NCBI GenBank assembly: GCA_025201765.1
Contig: MU623384.1
Location: 1-64,000, forward strand
Length of the DNA stretch: 64,000 nucleotides
Reading direction: 5' to 3'
Source of the DNA: Daldinia sp. FL1419
Lineage: Eukaryota; Ascomycota; Sordariomycetes; Xylariales; Hypoxylaceae
A model generated the notes under the pieces. It had not been told where the DNA came from. It made no database searches and saw nothing but the letters and a program-made list of their open reading frames with translations. Both the position numbers and the translations under genes were made by a program. This document shows, one piece after another, positions 14,201-25,865 of the stretch (the stretch's first letter is position 1; every line of letters starts with the position of its first letter).

Positions 14201-15092
14201 CGGCTCTAAAGTTCTTGGCGCTCTCGTGAGGTTCGCTAAAACGCTGAAACGTGAAGCTTGAGTTAGTTGGCTTTAGGTATACCCGGTAGGGTTGGGATAG
14301 GGTATTGACAAGCTTTAGGGGGGATTACTAGATTTTGTTAACGTCTTACTGTGGGAATTTATGAGACGCATTATAGCGTTAATGGGGTCGTTCAGTTCAT
14401 GCGACTTCACGATAAGTTTCATAGGAATATCAGAATGACGCTTACCCAAGGTCGATATTTCTTCAGTCGCCGTCTTGATTCTTGAACCGCAATTTTTCTA
14501 TTAGCTCCAGGTAAGGGGTATATATGATACAAATATTCAAAACAACCCTTGATCTTGTAAACGATTGAAATATATCTTTAAATATGGTGTTATGTTGAAA
14601 AATGTATTACTTTCCGCTCCATATCTTATCCATATTCTGGGTTTTGGTTACTGGAAATTAAGGTCGATATAAATGTGCTATCCGAGGGGTTCCAAACCAG
14701 ATATGTAGCACGGCCTTTACGAAAGCAATCTTCTACGCCGTGAATTGAGTAGGGCGTTTACTTACGGGCAGACAAATTGGATGGATCATCGCCCGTGTCG
14801 GGTGGTAAGCTCCCTCTTGTTAATAACCTATCCTCTATATAATTCTTTCATGGTATTATTAGATTAGCGAATTAGTACAGAGGAATGAGATCTATCGATT
14901 CTTCGTTGGGAGCAGAATGAACTAACCGCCGAGACGTATAGTAGGACCATTGACGCCCGTTGAAGACTCGAAAATTTCGTTCAAAGGTCGATGCATCTGC
15001 CCATGGAACCATCAAAATACCCAAGCAAATGAGCCGATTATAAGCCACGCCCAGGGACCCCCAGTGATAATCTAAAGAATTAGCCATAGGGA
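8205..15092. other. Long gene-free stretch between the CP2 and LrgAB genes
   Basis: About 6.9 kb lies between two convergent genes, and no gene could be supported in it. Open frames are short, out of register with each other and without recognisable motifs. Near 8620-8640 there is A/T-only low complexity, and near 9865-9887 a T-run is followed by an A-run that could fold back. The part from about 11900 to 14300 has balanced composition and no repeats that I could see. It may be decayed sequence such as an old transposon, but no transposase, integrase or terminal repeat is recognisable. Confidence 0.55.
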
Positions 15093-16953
15093 TCAAAGCT
15101 GTACCAACGACTGGATCGCAACTGTTATCGGCGGTATAGACGTAAACAAAACAGTGATAGTGCCAAATAAGCTCATGGCGAGGATCGATAGCGCGGCAGC
15201 TCGCGGGTCGGTACGCAGAAGCAATGCGGCTGCAATAGCAGAAGAGTTGGCGCCAAGCGTTACGCCGCGAGTAACATAGTCATCTGTGCAAGTGGGATGA
15301 TTAGTTATAATTCATAGCAATGATCTCCGGCTATAAACGCACAAGGAAAACTAGGATGTATAATCTAAAAATAGGGGGCATTTACCTTGTGGAATCTTTA
15401 GTAACGCTAGCATGCGCTCACCAACCAGTACTCCAACGATGCCACTCATGATAGCCAACGCTGCCACGGTATTCAGATCACCGCCCAAGTTAGCCGTGGC
15501 CGGTACGGCAAGAGCCAGCGTAAGGCTGCGGGCCGCAAACGCAAGACTACGGCGGGCGCTGATACCGACAGCATAGCAAATATACGGGTATGCGAAGAGC
15601 GAGCCGATTGAGATGGCCACGTTAGGGATAATAATCGAAGGAAAGTGCTGTTTTAGTTCTCTCCTGTACTTGTACACAGGTAATGCAAACGATACAATAC
15701 TGGCATCCAGCACGCTAGCGAATAAATTACCTGCCCCGGGGAGGCCATGACTACCGCTCCAGAGCTCCGTGTATCCAACGCCTGTCTTATACAGGGCAAG
15801 GGTAGACGGCAGACTATCACCCTTGATAAGTCCGAGCACCCAGATCCCCAGGACCGTGAGTAAAGAGGATACCAGCACGGGGTGTAGATATCGTCTCCAA
15901 TTTTCCGGGAGAGACATGGCCAGGAAGTAGGTCAGGACGTTGAAGCTGAGGTGCATAGGCATCGCATACCCGGCCGCATAGTATACCGGGACCCCCACGA
16001 ATAGGAAGATCACGCTCCAGATCAGAAGGTCGAGTCTTGTGGTGATGATCGCGGCCCACCGGTCTGATCGAGACGGGGGTATAGGCGCTTGGGGTGGTAG
16101 ACTGGGACGGTCGGTGTCGCTGTCTACGAGGGTGCGGCTGGATTGCGAGTCATCTGCGTCCCGAGATGGGAGGGGACGCTGCAAGTCCACCTCCTCGGAC
16201 TGGGGGATTGAGCCGGCCCCGTGCGCGAGTGTGGTTGTCATGGGTATCTCTTCGTTGCTGGGGCTAAGCTCCTCTGCGCGTTCCGTCATGGCCCGTTTTG
16301 AAGACCCGAAGACAAGTTGCAGGGCCCGGGTCATGTACGCGGCGAGAGCCATCATTACGAGGAACCCAATAACTGAGTATAGTTAGTGGATTCAACCCTG
16401 ACATTTCCGGTGCTTCTTTTTGGCTACCCACCAAAGATTGCGATTATCTTGAGTACCTCAATCCCCCCTATCGACGGGCTCAGGGGTAACAAGACGAACG
16501 AAGGCGTGAATAAGACATTGATCCATCGTAGCGCCCATCCGCCCTAACAGGAAGGTCAGACACACAACCATCTGCGAAGATGTGCAGCGAAGCAAGTTAC
16601 CGGGATCTCAATAACAGCAGTGATGCGCTTCGTCCGATGCTCGCCAAGGGACTGTTCAGACAACAAGAGCGCCGCAAAAAGAATAATGAGACAAGCTACG
16701 GACGACGGGAAAGGCACAGACCCAAGACCGAATAGCTTGTTGACCCCAAAACAGGCCAGAAGCATCAGAATTATGCCAAAAGGCACGTAGAGCCACGATT
16801 GCACGATGTTACCCCGGGAGTACCGGAATGCCTACAAAAAGTCGTTCGATTAGCATCGTACCGCATAATCAATTAGGGGAAGATTTACGATGATCATACA
16901 AGCTGTACAGTAGGCAGTAAATCGTCGAGGATGCGTTTGCGTTCAGCTGCCAT
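15093..16953 (-). CDS. LrgA-LrgB fused membrane protein (CidA/CidB, PLGG1-like)
   Basis: The gene encodes a multi-pass membrane protein of the LrgAB/CidAB superfamily. Bacterial members act in murein hydrolase control and metabolite export, and the plant relative PLGG1 carries glycolate and glycerate. The substrate here is unknown. Exons are 16953-16900, 16831-16601, 16543-16432, 16372-15386 and 15283-15093, all in phase, giving 524 residues. The introns are 57-102 bases. Residues about 28-148 form an LrgA-like hydrophobic half, including a GGWALRW stretch and SPSIGGIEVLK. A Ser/Pro/Glu-rich hydrophilic linker (about 155-235) follows. Residues about 236-520 are LrgB-like, with the conserved run ARSLTLALAVPATANLGG near 410-435. 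The ATG opens an 18-residue exon with no upstream in-frame alternative noted. The gene lies downstream of the 2EXR gene on the same strand. Confidence 0.93.
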
Positions 16954-17684
16954 GGTAGAATTACCATTAGAATAAGTTTTTTTAAAAATAAATAAAAATA
17001 CCGATTTAGAAGGTAGGGAACATATGATAGTTATGATGAAGTTATCAGTTATTCGGGGACTTTGTAGGTTGTTGTTATATGTAAAGACGACGCAAATATG
17101 ACCGAGGCAAGAATATTATTAATACGGGGGACAATCTAATTGTCAGAAAGAAAAAGAAAAAGAAAACCACTAAACCACTAAACCACTAAACTAATAAACT
17201 AATAACTAAGCCACAATTTTCATCCTTTATCTTCTTCCCGCACCGCCGATCTCGGCCCACTCACTGAATCATAGGTACCTAATCTAATCATCTATCATTC
17301 TTTCGGGGCTTTTTCTTTTTTGCTTCGGACTACCGGTTCGGAAATGCCATCCCTCTATGTAAATGCCGGTTGATGTCGGCTCCGTAGGCCCATTAAGTAT
17401 CCGTAGCATAAAAACATAAAACATAAAACGTAAAAAAGAAAAAAAAAAAGAAAAAATCATCGCAAAGTCAACGCGAAAACTTCTTGCCTGGTCCTAATAA
17501 TAATATCCATCCCATCTCTCGGCAGACGGGGAAATAGGGGGGTGGTGCAATGTGCACGGGGGCTTACGCACTCGGCGTTAAGGGCGTCGGTAAAAACAAT
17601 AACAACAACGACGACGACGACGACGACCCAAGCGAGAAACCGGAAATCGATACGATTCTCGCATATATCAAGCCCGCAACGTTC
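16954..17684. other. Intergenic region between the LrgAB and 2EXR genes
   Basis: This 0.73 kb stretch should contain the LrgAB promoter and the 3' end of the 2EXR gene. It includes A/T-rich low complexity at about 16978-17005, an 8-base tandem repeat at 17167-17206 and an A-rich block around 17400-17457. No separate gene is seen. An open frame on the plus strand at 17550-17900 is the antisense shadow of the last 2EXR exon. Confidence 0.6.
17167..17206. repeat. 8-base tandem repeat, about 5 copies
   Basis: Three copies of CCACTAAA are followed by two diverged units, CTAATAAA and CTAATAAC. The array follows a (GAAAAA)-like A/G tract and lies between two same-strand genes. Confidence 0.85.
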
Positions 17685-18956
17685 TTAAGAGGTACGTTGT
17701 TTCTTGCTGAGCGGCTCTTCATCCACTTTGTTGGCTGCTTTGGACTTTCGCTTCTTAGGCCATGGTTCTTCTGGTTTATAACAGACGACGACCTTCAGCT
17801 TGGGTTCTCGGAACGGGAACGGGGGGTGTACATTTCTCAAGTCGTCCCATATCTCCCTGACCTCTGCGTAGGTTTTCCATATGTCTTCATGGGGTCTTAG
17901 GATTCGAGTGTCCTGTTCTCGTACCTCGTAGTAGCAGTAATCCCGGTCCTCGAAAGTGTCGAGGCCTTCTCGCAGAGCGATGTCTGTAAGCCGTACATGT
18001 CAGTTAGCGTATTCTTTACATAGTGGAGGAAGATATATACTCTTCCTCGTGAGTTAAAACGGGAAGCACATACCTCGGAATTCGTAGAAGGTTTTCTTGA
18101 TTTCGTCGTTATACCACGTGCGTGGCACCTTCTGGGGCATATATACGATCGTTCCGCGGGGGTCTATCTTCTTTGGTATCGGGCACGGAGGAAGGGGTCT
18201 GACGGTGTCCCGATTTAGTCTGACTAGGAAGTAGAAGGCCTCTATGTCTTTGAAGTATGTGATGAAGAATTGTACGGCCAGAGGGCACATCGGATAGTAC
18301 TTGTGGAGGTTACGGTGACATAAACATTTGAAGGCTTGAAGGTTTAGGGCAGATGGAATCGCCCTTGTGAAATGTACGCCAACCCGCTTGAGATTGGACA
18401 CCTCCGGTAGCATTAGTCCTGGGGTTCCTCTTGCTCCTCTGATGAATAGGCCATTTGTACGAAAAAGGACGAGCTCATTTTCCGTATCGATCAACCTGGC
18501 AGCGATCACCGTGCGTGTATCACCTCTGACAATCCAACTGTTCATTCTTTCTTTCCGGCCGACATCTTCTGAGTATCCATCGACCCTAGCATTTTTCTGG
18601 CGTAGTCTCCACGTTGAGGAATCGGCCAAAGCCATACCCAAAATCTTGATATTAACATTGCGAATCGCCGACCCCAACCCACTTCCCGGTTCCATCGTGA
18701 ACCAATGAACACCGTTGGTGGTAAGATGTGCCTCGCGCCAGATCTTAATTTTCAGCTCTGGAGGTAGTTTCCTATACCCTGGGAATGCCAGAGGCATTTC
18801 TTTTTCTTCTTCCTGATCTGAAGCAGACTCAGGTTCCGGAGGGGGGGTTTGTTTGCGCTTGCCAAGTGTGTTTGACCTCTATTGGTAGTTAGATTAATAT
18901 ATGTTGACAATAAGTTCTAATTATAATAGACTTGGGTGAATGGGAATACAAACCAT
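17685..18956 (-). CDS. 2EXR-domain protein, likely nuclear
   Basis: The gene encodes a member of the large fungal 2EXR family, whose molecular role is not established. Residues about 33-51 show the family signature, here FPGYRKLPPELKIKIWREA (typically FPxFxxLPxELRxxIW). I join 18956-18954, 18878-18074 and 17983-17685 for 368 residues. The last intron (17984-18073) has a GTATGT donor and restores a long charged C-terminus; without it the frame stops at once. The first intron, directly after an ATG, has a weaker GTTTGT donor but a CTAAC branch site and TAG acceptor. If it is wrong, translation would start at the internal ATG at 18797. The C-terminus holds basic clusters PKKRKSK (345-351) and KKQR (363-366), which suggests nuclear import. 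The domain call is good; the first exon is uncertain. Confidence 0.85.
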
Positions 18957-21118
18957 GAGCGGCGGGAAGCGCATTGAGCGCAGTTTGTGCGTTGCGTACA
19001 TTGCGTATATTGCGTATGAGGAGGTGGCTAGCGGGAAGTGCGATTGATAGTCCACCGAAGCGCTGGGTACGGGCAGCGCACAAGATAGTCAGCGATAGAA
19101 ACGCGACGTGACGCAATATATCAAGACTGCAGGCCAGTGCCTTTCACTGAGAATAGAATATGGGATATGGAGGAGTGGTGCAGGTGTAAGAGTGAATCCT
19201 CGTGTTTCTTTTGGCAGTGTGAAAAGTCGAGAGAGGACTATAGGGAAGGTGATGAAAGAAAGAATTGGCAACGGCGAAAGATTTCACCAATGGATAAGGT
19301 GGTGCTATGTTGCTTCTACAGCTGGACTCTTTTGCTACCAATTATTTGGTTTAAACAGAGATTCACAGCTGGAAAGCAGAGTGAAGGAGAATGCCATAAA
19401 CTATCATCACTTGGCAGTGGCTTGACACTTTCCCTTGTGGTAGAGGTGGTGTAATATAAAGGAGTTGTGTATGTGAGGAAACGGACGGCGACCATTGAAC
19501 AATGCGATGTTTAAATATTAAATTAGGATGTCAACAATAAAGTGTCAACAATAAAGTGTCAACAGAGTAAAGTTGGCGACTCGGTAGGTCAGTACCTTGG
19601 ATGGTCAGGTGAAAAGGAGATAGGAGTGGGGCGTGAATAAGGCAGACATCCTGAGCAATTACCAATACGTGCCTTAGATACCTAAGGAAAGAACGTAATA
19701 GATAGCGATGTGGGAGTACTTTAGCTCTAGGTAGAGCACCCTGAGGGACGAATAGTCCAGTCAATGGTTCACATCTGACCCTACAGTGTGTTTAGGTGTA
19801 TATCTGGGCTGGTCGACTATGGATCACTTCTCGATAAGAAATCCACCTAAGCAGGGTACACAGTAGTAAATAAATCCATGATCACGTTCCTTGAGGCATA
19901 CATAAGGAAATACGAATGCTACGTTGAGAAAAATCGTCGGGCCCAAGCTATCATCTCTATTCGATTCACTTTGGAGCATCACTTTATAAGCAAGTCAGGT
20001 TATATTTGGTGAGAACACGGAATTCCAAGCATCAAAATGAGCCCCTAGATATCCGATAACCTGTAGATCTGAGTAACTAGATACATGCTAGCTAGTAAGT
20101 ACACCGTGTATTTACTGCAATAAATCCACGTGAGTTCATAATACGTGACTGCCTCCTAAGGCAAAAAAACGAAACCCTCAAAATCTACTGTGTATGAATC
20201 CACGCTAATGCCTAAGCCGGATAATCCCAAACAATTCAACAAGCAATAGCAAACCCGGTCCATAACTTCCTTACTTGCTAGAGGTATGTATTGAGTATTT
20301 CATGTCATCGATGCTGTTGTTGAAGCAGCCTAGAGGATTCGTAGATTTTCTAATTTAACTCGACGAACGGCCCTGAACAAGTGCCCAGATCCTCTCAGAA
20401 TTGCTTAATAAAAGTAAACTAGTCAAGATGATAATAAACTAGGGAGCAATATAAATATGTTTACTCCCGGGGATATACAATCCCAAAACAGCTCCCAGCA
20501 GAGAAGAAGTCTTCGTGGTTTTCCAGGATTACTAGCTTGGATCATCTAACCTAATCTACTCAGCCAGATCTACTATCTATTGGCATATGGCTGTCACTGT
20601 GGAGGGTAAATCCCCTTGAATCCCAATGTACGTATCAGCAGTCCCCCTTGAGCCTCAAGTTATGTATCAATATTGCGCTTGCCTATACAGCTTTGGAATA
20701 ACAAGACGAAAGTGTTCGTAAGGGAAACTGTTTTTAATTTACAACTACTAGAGGAAAAAAAATTGTCTACTTTCCAATGGAGTCGTTGCCACTTCTTGAG
20801 AAACCATCTATACAAGCAGTGCAAAGTGTAAGGCATATCGAAATTTACCGTAGAAATAGCGAACCTAGCGACAGCAAACACGCAATAAGTACCTAATTCG
20901 TACCTACTGTAAACACCGCGACTGTCCATCTTGAATGGCGAGATATATAAATCTATTTCATTGCCTACGTAACGACGCGTAGCTGTAAAAGTCAAGCGTC
21001 GTTAAAGCGCTTGTCTAGTTCTACAAGGCACATGTGACCTGTAACACACCTACTAGTCATACACGTGACGTCCATTAAGCCCCCCCTTTTTTTGAGTGGT
21101 CACCCCGGCTTGGCCAAA
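18957..21118. other. Intergenic region between the 2EXR and CFT2 genes
   Basis: About 2.2 kb without a supportable gene. It should include the 2EXR promoter on the left and the CFT2 3' end on the right. A 14-base repeat occurs 2.5 times at 19530-19564. Overlapping open frames at 19108-19454 exist on both strands but show no family features or consistent splice signals, so they are not called. Confidence 0.55.
19530..19564. repeat. 14-base direct repeat, 2.5 copies
   Basis: The unit GTCAACAATAAAGT occurs twice in tandem and is followed by GTCAACA. It lies in non-coding DNA upstream of the 2EXR gene. Confidence 0.85.
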
Positions 21119-24036
21119 TTAAGCACCTGCAACCACGGCCAAACTCTCATAGATTGTCTTCTTTACCGCGTAGAAAGTACCACCAAGCTGCGTGGCGGGG
21201 CCGCCGTCTGTCGGCAGACCGATGCTCTCCACGTCGATACGACCTGCCGTAGTCTTTCGCACCACCACTGACCCGTCAATCAACAATGTACCTTCCCCCC
21301 TGAATTCCGCTGTATGTCCCGATTGCTGCATAGCCTTTCTTAAATCTGCTAGGCGTAGATCTCCCACGTGCAAAGGCTGCGCAGCGGACCGTGCTGCCGA
21401 AGCCATGTTGGTAGGAAGAACATCAAGCATAGGTTCGACACTTGTTTCCCCCGGGGATTCCGTCGAGTCTTCCGTCTTGAGACGTTTGCTTGCAGTCTCC
21501 TCGTCGTGGCTTGCAGCTAGTCGCTTCTGCATTGCAAGTAGCCGTCCTGTAACTGTCGCAATACTTAACCCGCGCACGCTCTGCCACTTGAGCTGCTTTA
21601 CCAGTGAAGGAGCCAACTTCACTACCCAAGCGTTCGTGTCGACGCTTGCATCAATGGTCACACCGACGTTTGGCGTATATATACTAACGGAGCCTTCGGC
21701 TAAAAGCTTCTTACAATCCGAAGCTAGCGTCAAGGTTTCGCCTTCGTTCCCGCCGATAAGAATAAGCTTGCGAGGCTGGATCAAGGGGATTAACATGTGC
21801 AAACTTCGCTTGTCGTGAATGCCGCTAAGGTCAATAAAGTCGACTTCTAGCTTAACAGAGACGGTCTCCCGGTTTAGCACCAGTTTCGACGGGCCCAGAC
21901 TCGTCTCATCCGGATCGTCGGGGATCCCGTCAAGCTCGTCTTCGACGAAACCATCGGATAATGCCGGCTCCGGTTCATCGGTGGCACCGCGTGTAAGATG
22001 CGGTCTCTTGGATGAACCGGGGCCTTGATTGTTATCCCACTTTCGCTTCTTCCCAACTTTCTCCTCGTCCTCATTCTTCCCCATCTGTGCCATGTCTTGT
22101 CCATCATTATCATCCCTTTCTTCTGCCCTGAGAAAATCTTCCGGCCGAATAAGCTCTCCATAATCGTCGGCACGCTTTCGACGAACCGGGTGCGGAAACA
22201 TCCTATCTCGACCTTTTTTATTCCTTACGTCGAAATCATGAACACCCTTCTTCTTCAGTAAAATATTAATGCCAAGATCTTCGTCTGTCAGCGCGGCCTT
22301 CTTTCGGCTAGCCTGTCCCATTGTAGTTGCGGCGTTCAAAGCCCTGCCTTGTTGCTCATTATCGGAATCTTCAGACTCCGACTCAGACTCGGAGGCTTCA
22401 TCGCCTACATCTTCGGCCGCTTCAAGCACGTTGGCGCCTCCGCTCTGTAGGGTAGTCTGAAGCTGGCGCTGCTGCGCGAGCCATTGCTGATAGATAGCGA
22501 GGTCGTTGCCTTCCAAGGGCTGTCTCTTCGCATCTATGAATTCGAGTTCGTGTGCAGTCATACCAATTGAGCCGTCGTCTGCATGCTCTTGAGCTTCCTT
22601 CCACCATGTCCAGAGAGTTCTCGCTAAGGATGGGCGTGTCTCCGAGGCCAAAGACGGATATTCCGTTAAAATGACCATGTTTTTCGGGTCTTGTGCAATC
22701 CGTTTCAGCACATCTTTTGAAAATCCCCATTCGAGCGTAGAGTCACTTGCGAGTATGACTCTGCCAGCCGTAGAATTTTCGTCAATTTCGCTACTAAACA
22801 CTTTTTCCAGTTGACCTCTTCTATCCAGCAGTTTCAAAAATCTGAAGTCAAATGGACCAGCTTCTCTACCAGATTTAGCGCCGTCTGTCGTACCATTTAC
22901 TCGTCTAGAGCCGTCAACAACGGCCTCAAACTCGCGAACAATACCGTCGTCCATCCATTCAAGCATACTGCGTGCGTATCTCATAGTACTGTGAATGTTA
23001 CGGCCCGCAAGGTAGAGCCTGGCGGATTTAAGTTGACCGTCGCCTGTTGCCGCATCCGCTCGCCACGCATGATCCATCAAATAAGCCAACTCCAAAACAC
23101 GGGCGCTCGAGTCGATAGGTATTAGAACGGTCCCACCTCTCGAAGTGCAAGCCTTGACCTTATTTAATAATTGTTCGTCTCGCTTACTACGGCCTCCGGC
23201 TATAGACGTCTTCTCGCCTCCTCTACTACTACACACCAAAGCGGTCGGCTTCCGTAGTTGTTCGATAATTTCGGCGCCTCCGCCTCCCGCACCACCCAAC
23301 CAAGCCGCTCCTGCAAACACATTTTCACGTCCTTGGTTCCAGTCTACGGCATATACGATGGATTCCAACCCATGTTGTATATGCCATATGGTACCTCCGA
23401 GGGTTCGACCCGAGTTATACGCTGTGATTGTCAAGCCGTTCAAGGGAGGAGAAAAGGGGGAGCCAAGTGGTTGGTGTGGCTGGGAGTACTTTAGAGGATG
23501 TATCAAGGAGAAATATGTCGCAATCTCTTCGGGGGTGGGGGCCTGGAGGAGTATATCGGAGGAGGACTGTTGGGCTGCATATGAGACCTCGTCCAGTGAG
23601 GTAGGAGATATCGTAGTGGCGACGATAGGAGTAGAGGCGTAAAGATCCTGAAGCAAGGTGCGACCTAAGGCGATGACGGGAGATGTCGCATATACTGGAA
23701 TCGCAGTAAAACGGGGGAAATGTTTACAACAGTGCGCAAAGGCGGCAATATGGCTTGTCGTGGCATGCGTCAGAAGAATTAGGGACAACGTAGGCACTTG
23801 TCTATAAGATATTATCAGTTAGTGAGATCATGACCAGTATAGATATCGAGGTCCATCGCGGCATTGGGATTTTAGGGAAGGTTATCGTACTTTTCTAATT
23901 CTTTTAACTTGGCGACGTCGAAGGACTCATCCCAGCCGACGTCAACCAAGACCTTAATGCCTCCATCTAGTTCAAGGATAGATTGCGACGCGGCTGATTC
24001 TGATAGCGCTCCCTGTAATGAGCTAAAGGTAAACAT
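21119..24036 (-). CDS. CFT2: Cleavage and polyadenylation factor subunit 2 (CPSF100/Cft2)
   Basis: The gene encodes a subunit of the nuclear cleavage and polyadenylation factor. It is the inactive partner of the CPSF73/Ysh1 endonuclease in mRNA 3'-end formation. Exons 24036-23891 and 23801-21119 join in phase (AA+A) to 942 residues. The 89-base intron starts with GTACGA and ends in TTATAG. Exon 1 supplies the ATG and the first beta-lactamase strand (ILELDGGIKVLVDVGWDES). The metallo-beta-lactamase fold occupies about 1-260, but the catalytic HxHxDH motif is absent (LLTHATTSHIAAF instead), as expected for CPSF100. A beta-CASP region follows, including GGTVLIPIDSSARVLELAYL near 275-295. A Ser/Glu/Asp-rich block (about 509-532) and basic stretches precede a conserved C-terminal region (about 692-735, VDFIDLSGIHDKRSL). 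It is divergent from SEC24. Confidence 0.97.
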
Positions 24037-24490
24037 GACTACGTCATCGTATTTGGAGACCTAAGAGACTGATTCTCTAGCACGGTTAGTTACCCGGATA
24101 ATTGATGGACTATTTGTGATATGTAAGTTTGCGCCAATCCGGGAAAACGCTGAAAAGGTTGTTGTGGATGTAAAGAGCAAAAGGAAGATTGGAAACGCTT
24201 TTGGAACTTAGGTTTGCTTTGAATTCGCGGTAACCTAGGTAGGTACTACGTTAATTAGCTGGCGTTACCTAAGCAGCTGCTAAAGCTTGCAGCTTATTGC
24301 CTAACTTGTCTGGTAGTTGAGCTAAGCTGTATTTGGAAGTATTCGTCTTGAGCGTTAGCGCTACGCGTCAAGAAGTCACGCCAATAGGAGAGCAGGTGCA
24401 GCTTTATAAGGAAGTAATAGATTGTTTAAAAAGATAAAGGCATAAAAAGGACAATTGGTTGTTAAATCATTCCTGCTACGTGGATTGTCT

Positions 24491-24506
24491 AAGTAGGTAC
24501 CTACTT
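24491..24506. repeat. Perfect 16-base palindrome
   Basis: AAGTAGGTACCTACTT is its own reverse complement. It is part of the dispersed TAGGTACCTA family and lies in the CFT2/SEC24 divergent promoter region. Confidence 0.9.
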
Positions 24507-24881
24507 AGGTAAATATCAATAAAGCCCTTTGAGAATTATTGAGCCATTTTTTAGATAATTAATAGGAAAGTGACCAATATTAAAATTGCTATCATAACTG
24601 GCAGTTTGGTGGCGCCCTTGGGTTTACGGAACAGTCAGAGGATATCACGAACGAGAGTACATCGCCTAGGCACTTAGGTAGATGTGCAGTAAACGCAGAT
24701 AGTAATCTCAAAAACTACCTAGGTATAGTTAGTCCTCCAATGAGCACTTATATACTTAGACTTAGGTAAGTACCTACCTATGGTTGTGTTAGGATATTCT
24801 ACCTTTAACTTGCCTCTTGCCTCTTGCTGCTTTGCTACTTGTATTGAATTTCGAAAAGGACTTAGGTAATTAATAGGTAGG

Positions 24882-24899
24882 TAGGTAAGTACTTACCTA
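24882..24899. repeat. Perfect 18-base palindrome
   Basis: TAGGTAAGTACTTACCTA is self-complementary around a GTAC centre. It is flanked by further TAGGTAGG-type units, so the local block could form a larger imperfect hairpin. Confidence 0.9.
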
Positions 24900-25573
24900 G
24901 GTTCAGAGTACGTCCCTAAATTTGAGCGAAGCTGCAGAGGTTTATTAATCTAATAACTACCTAGGTTAGGTAGTTACCCAAGTTACTCGGATAATAAGGA
25001 CCTATTAAAATACCTGCCTTCGTAAAAGAATGAAAATCAATCAAACATATAAACGTTATTTCGTTAGTTAATAGAGTACTAATTAAGCTAAATACCTATT
25101 CGACGGTAAAATATTCGCCCACTTGCTTCCTTGGTTTGACAACCCCGGAGGATTGAAAGAAGCTACGGCGCGCCTAAATATAGTAGTAAGGATGCCTCTT
25201 TAGGTAAGTGGGGTTTAGTTAGTATCTGAGAGCGTCCGTGGGGGCAGGTCAACCCGACCCACGCGAAAGTTGGAAACAACAGGAGAAGTAACTAAGTAGC
25301 CATTGGAAAGGCTTTTTAAGCTAAGAAAATCATCGGAAAATCACCGGAATGTTATCGTGTCAATTCCAATAATTCGATAATTCTATCGATCTACAACCCC
25401 CTGGCTCAATTCTATGCGCCGTCCTATCTTGGCTTTTGATTTCAGATGTCGATTCTTAACTGTGTCCACATGAAACGAGACGAGACACTAGATTGAAGAC
25501 GAGTCGCTAACCCCCGAATAGCTTCCCTTTCCTGTCTAATTTCGCCTCCTATTATCAATCGCCTCGTCGAGTT

Positions 25574-25612
25574 AACAGCTACGAGCTACAAGCTGCGAGC
25601 TGCGAGCTGCGA
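25574..25612. repeat. Short CGAGCTG-type tandem repeat upstream of SEC24
   Basis: Successive units read approximately CTACGAG, CTACAAG, CTGCGAG, CTGCGAG and CTGCGAT, with a period of 7. The repeat lies in the likely promoter or 5' leader of SEC24. Confidence 0.75.
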
Positions 25613-25865
25613 TTACGATCATAGCTACCTGAATTGCGCCCTAGTTGACGCGTTCCCCTTTATACGAGATATACAAGATACCATGGAGCATTGCCGATCT
25701 TCATGATTTGCCGAACCCCGAAATAAAAAAAAGACCATACTACGCCTCGAGGTAACCCACATGCGACGAGGTACACAGCAATAAATTACCTACCTACATA
25801 GTCCTTGATCCTCGAAGAAATACCCGGTTAGATATCTAGCAGATATCTAGCAGCGTTCCTTCATC

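Larger units (their letters stand above)
24037..25865. promoter_or_regulatory. Shared upstream region of CFT2 and SEC24
   Basis: This 1.8 kb separates two divergent housekeeping genes and must hold both promoters. No gene is seen in it. It is rich in palindromic motifs of the TAGGTACCTA family, notably at 24233-24240, 24491-24506, 24769-24780 and 24882-24899. A CGAGCTG-like short repeat lies at about 25574-25612, some 250 bases before the SEC24 start codon. Confidence 0.6.

Noticed and set aside
17550..17900. Plus-strand open frame of 116 codons with Asn/Asp runs
   Set aside because: It is antisense to the last exon of the 2EXR gene. The Asp-rich part comes from a GAC/AAC triplet repeat just outside that exon.
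19108..19454. Overlapping frames on both strands upstream of the 2EXR gene
   Set aside because: Three mutually overlapping frames with no recognised domain; most likely chance in promoter DNA.
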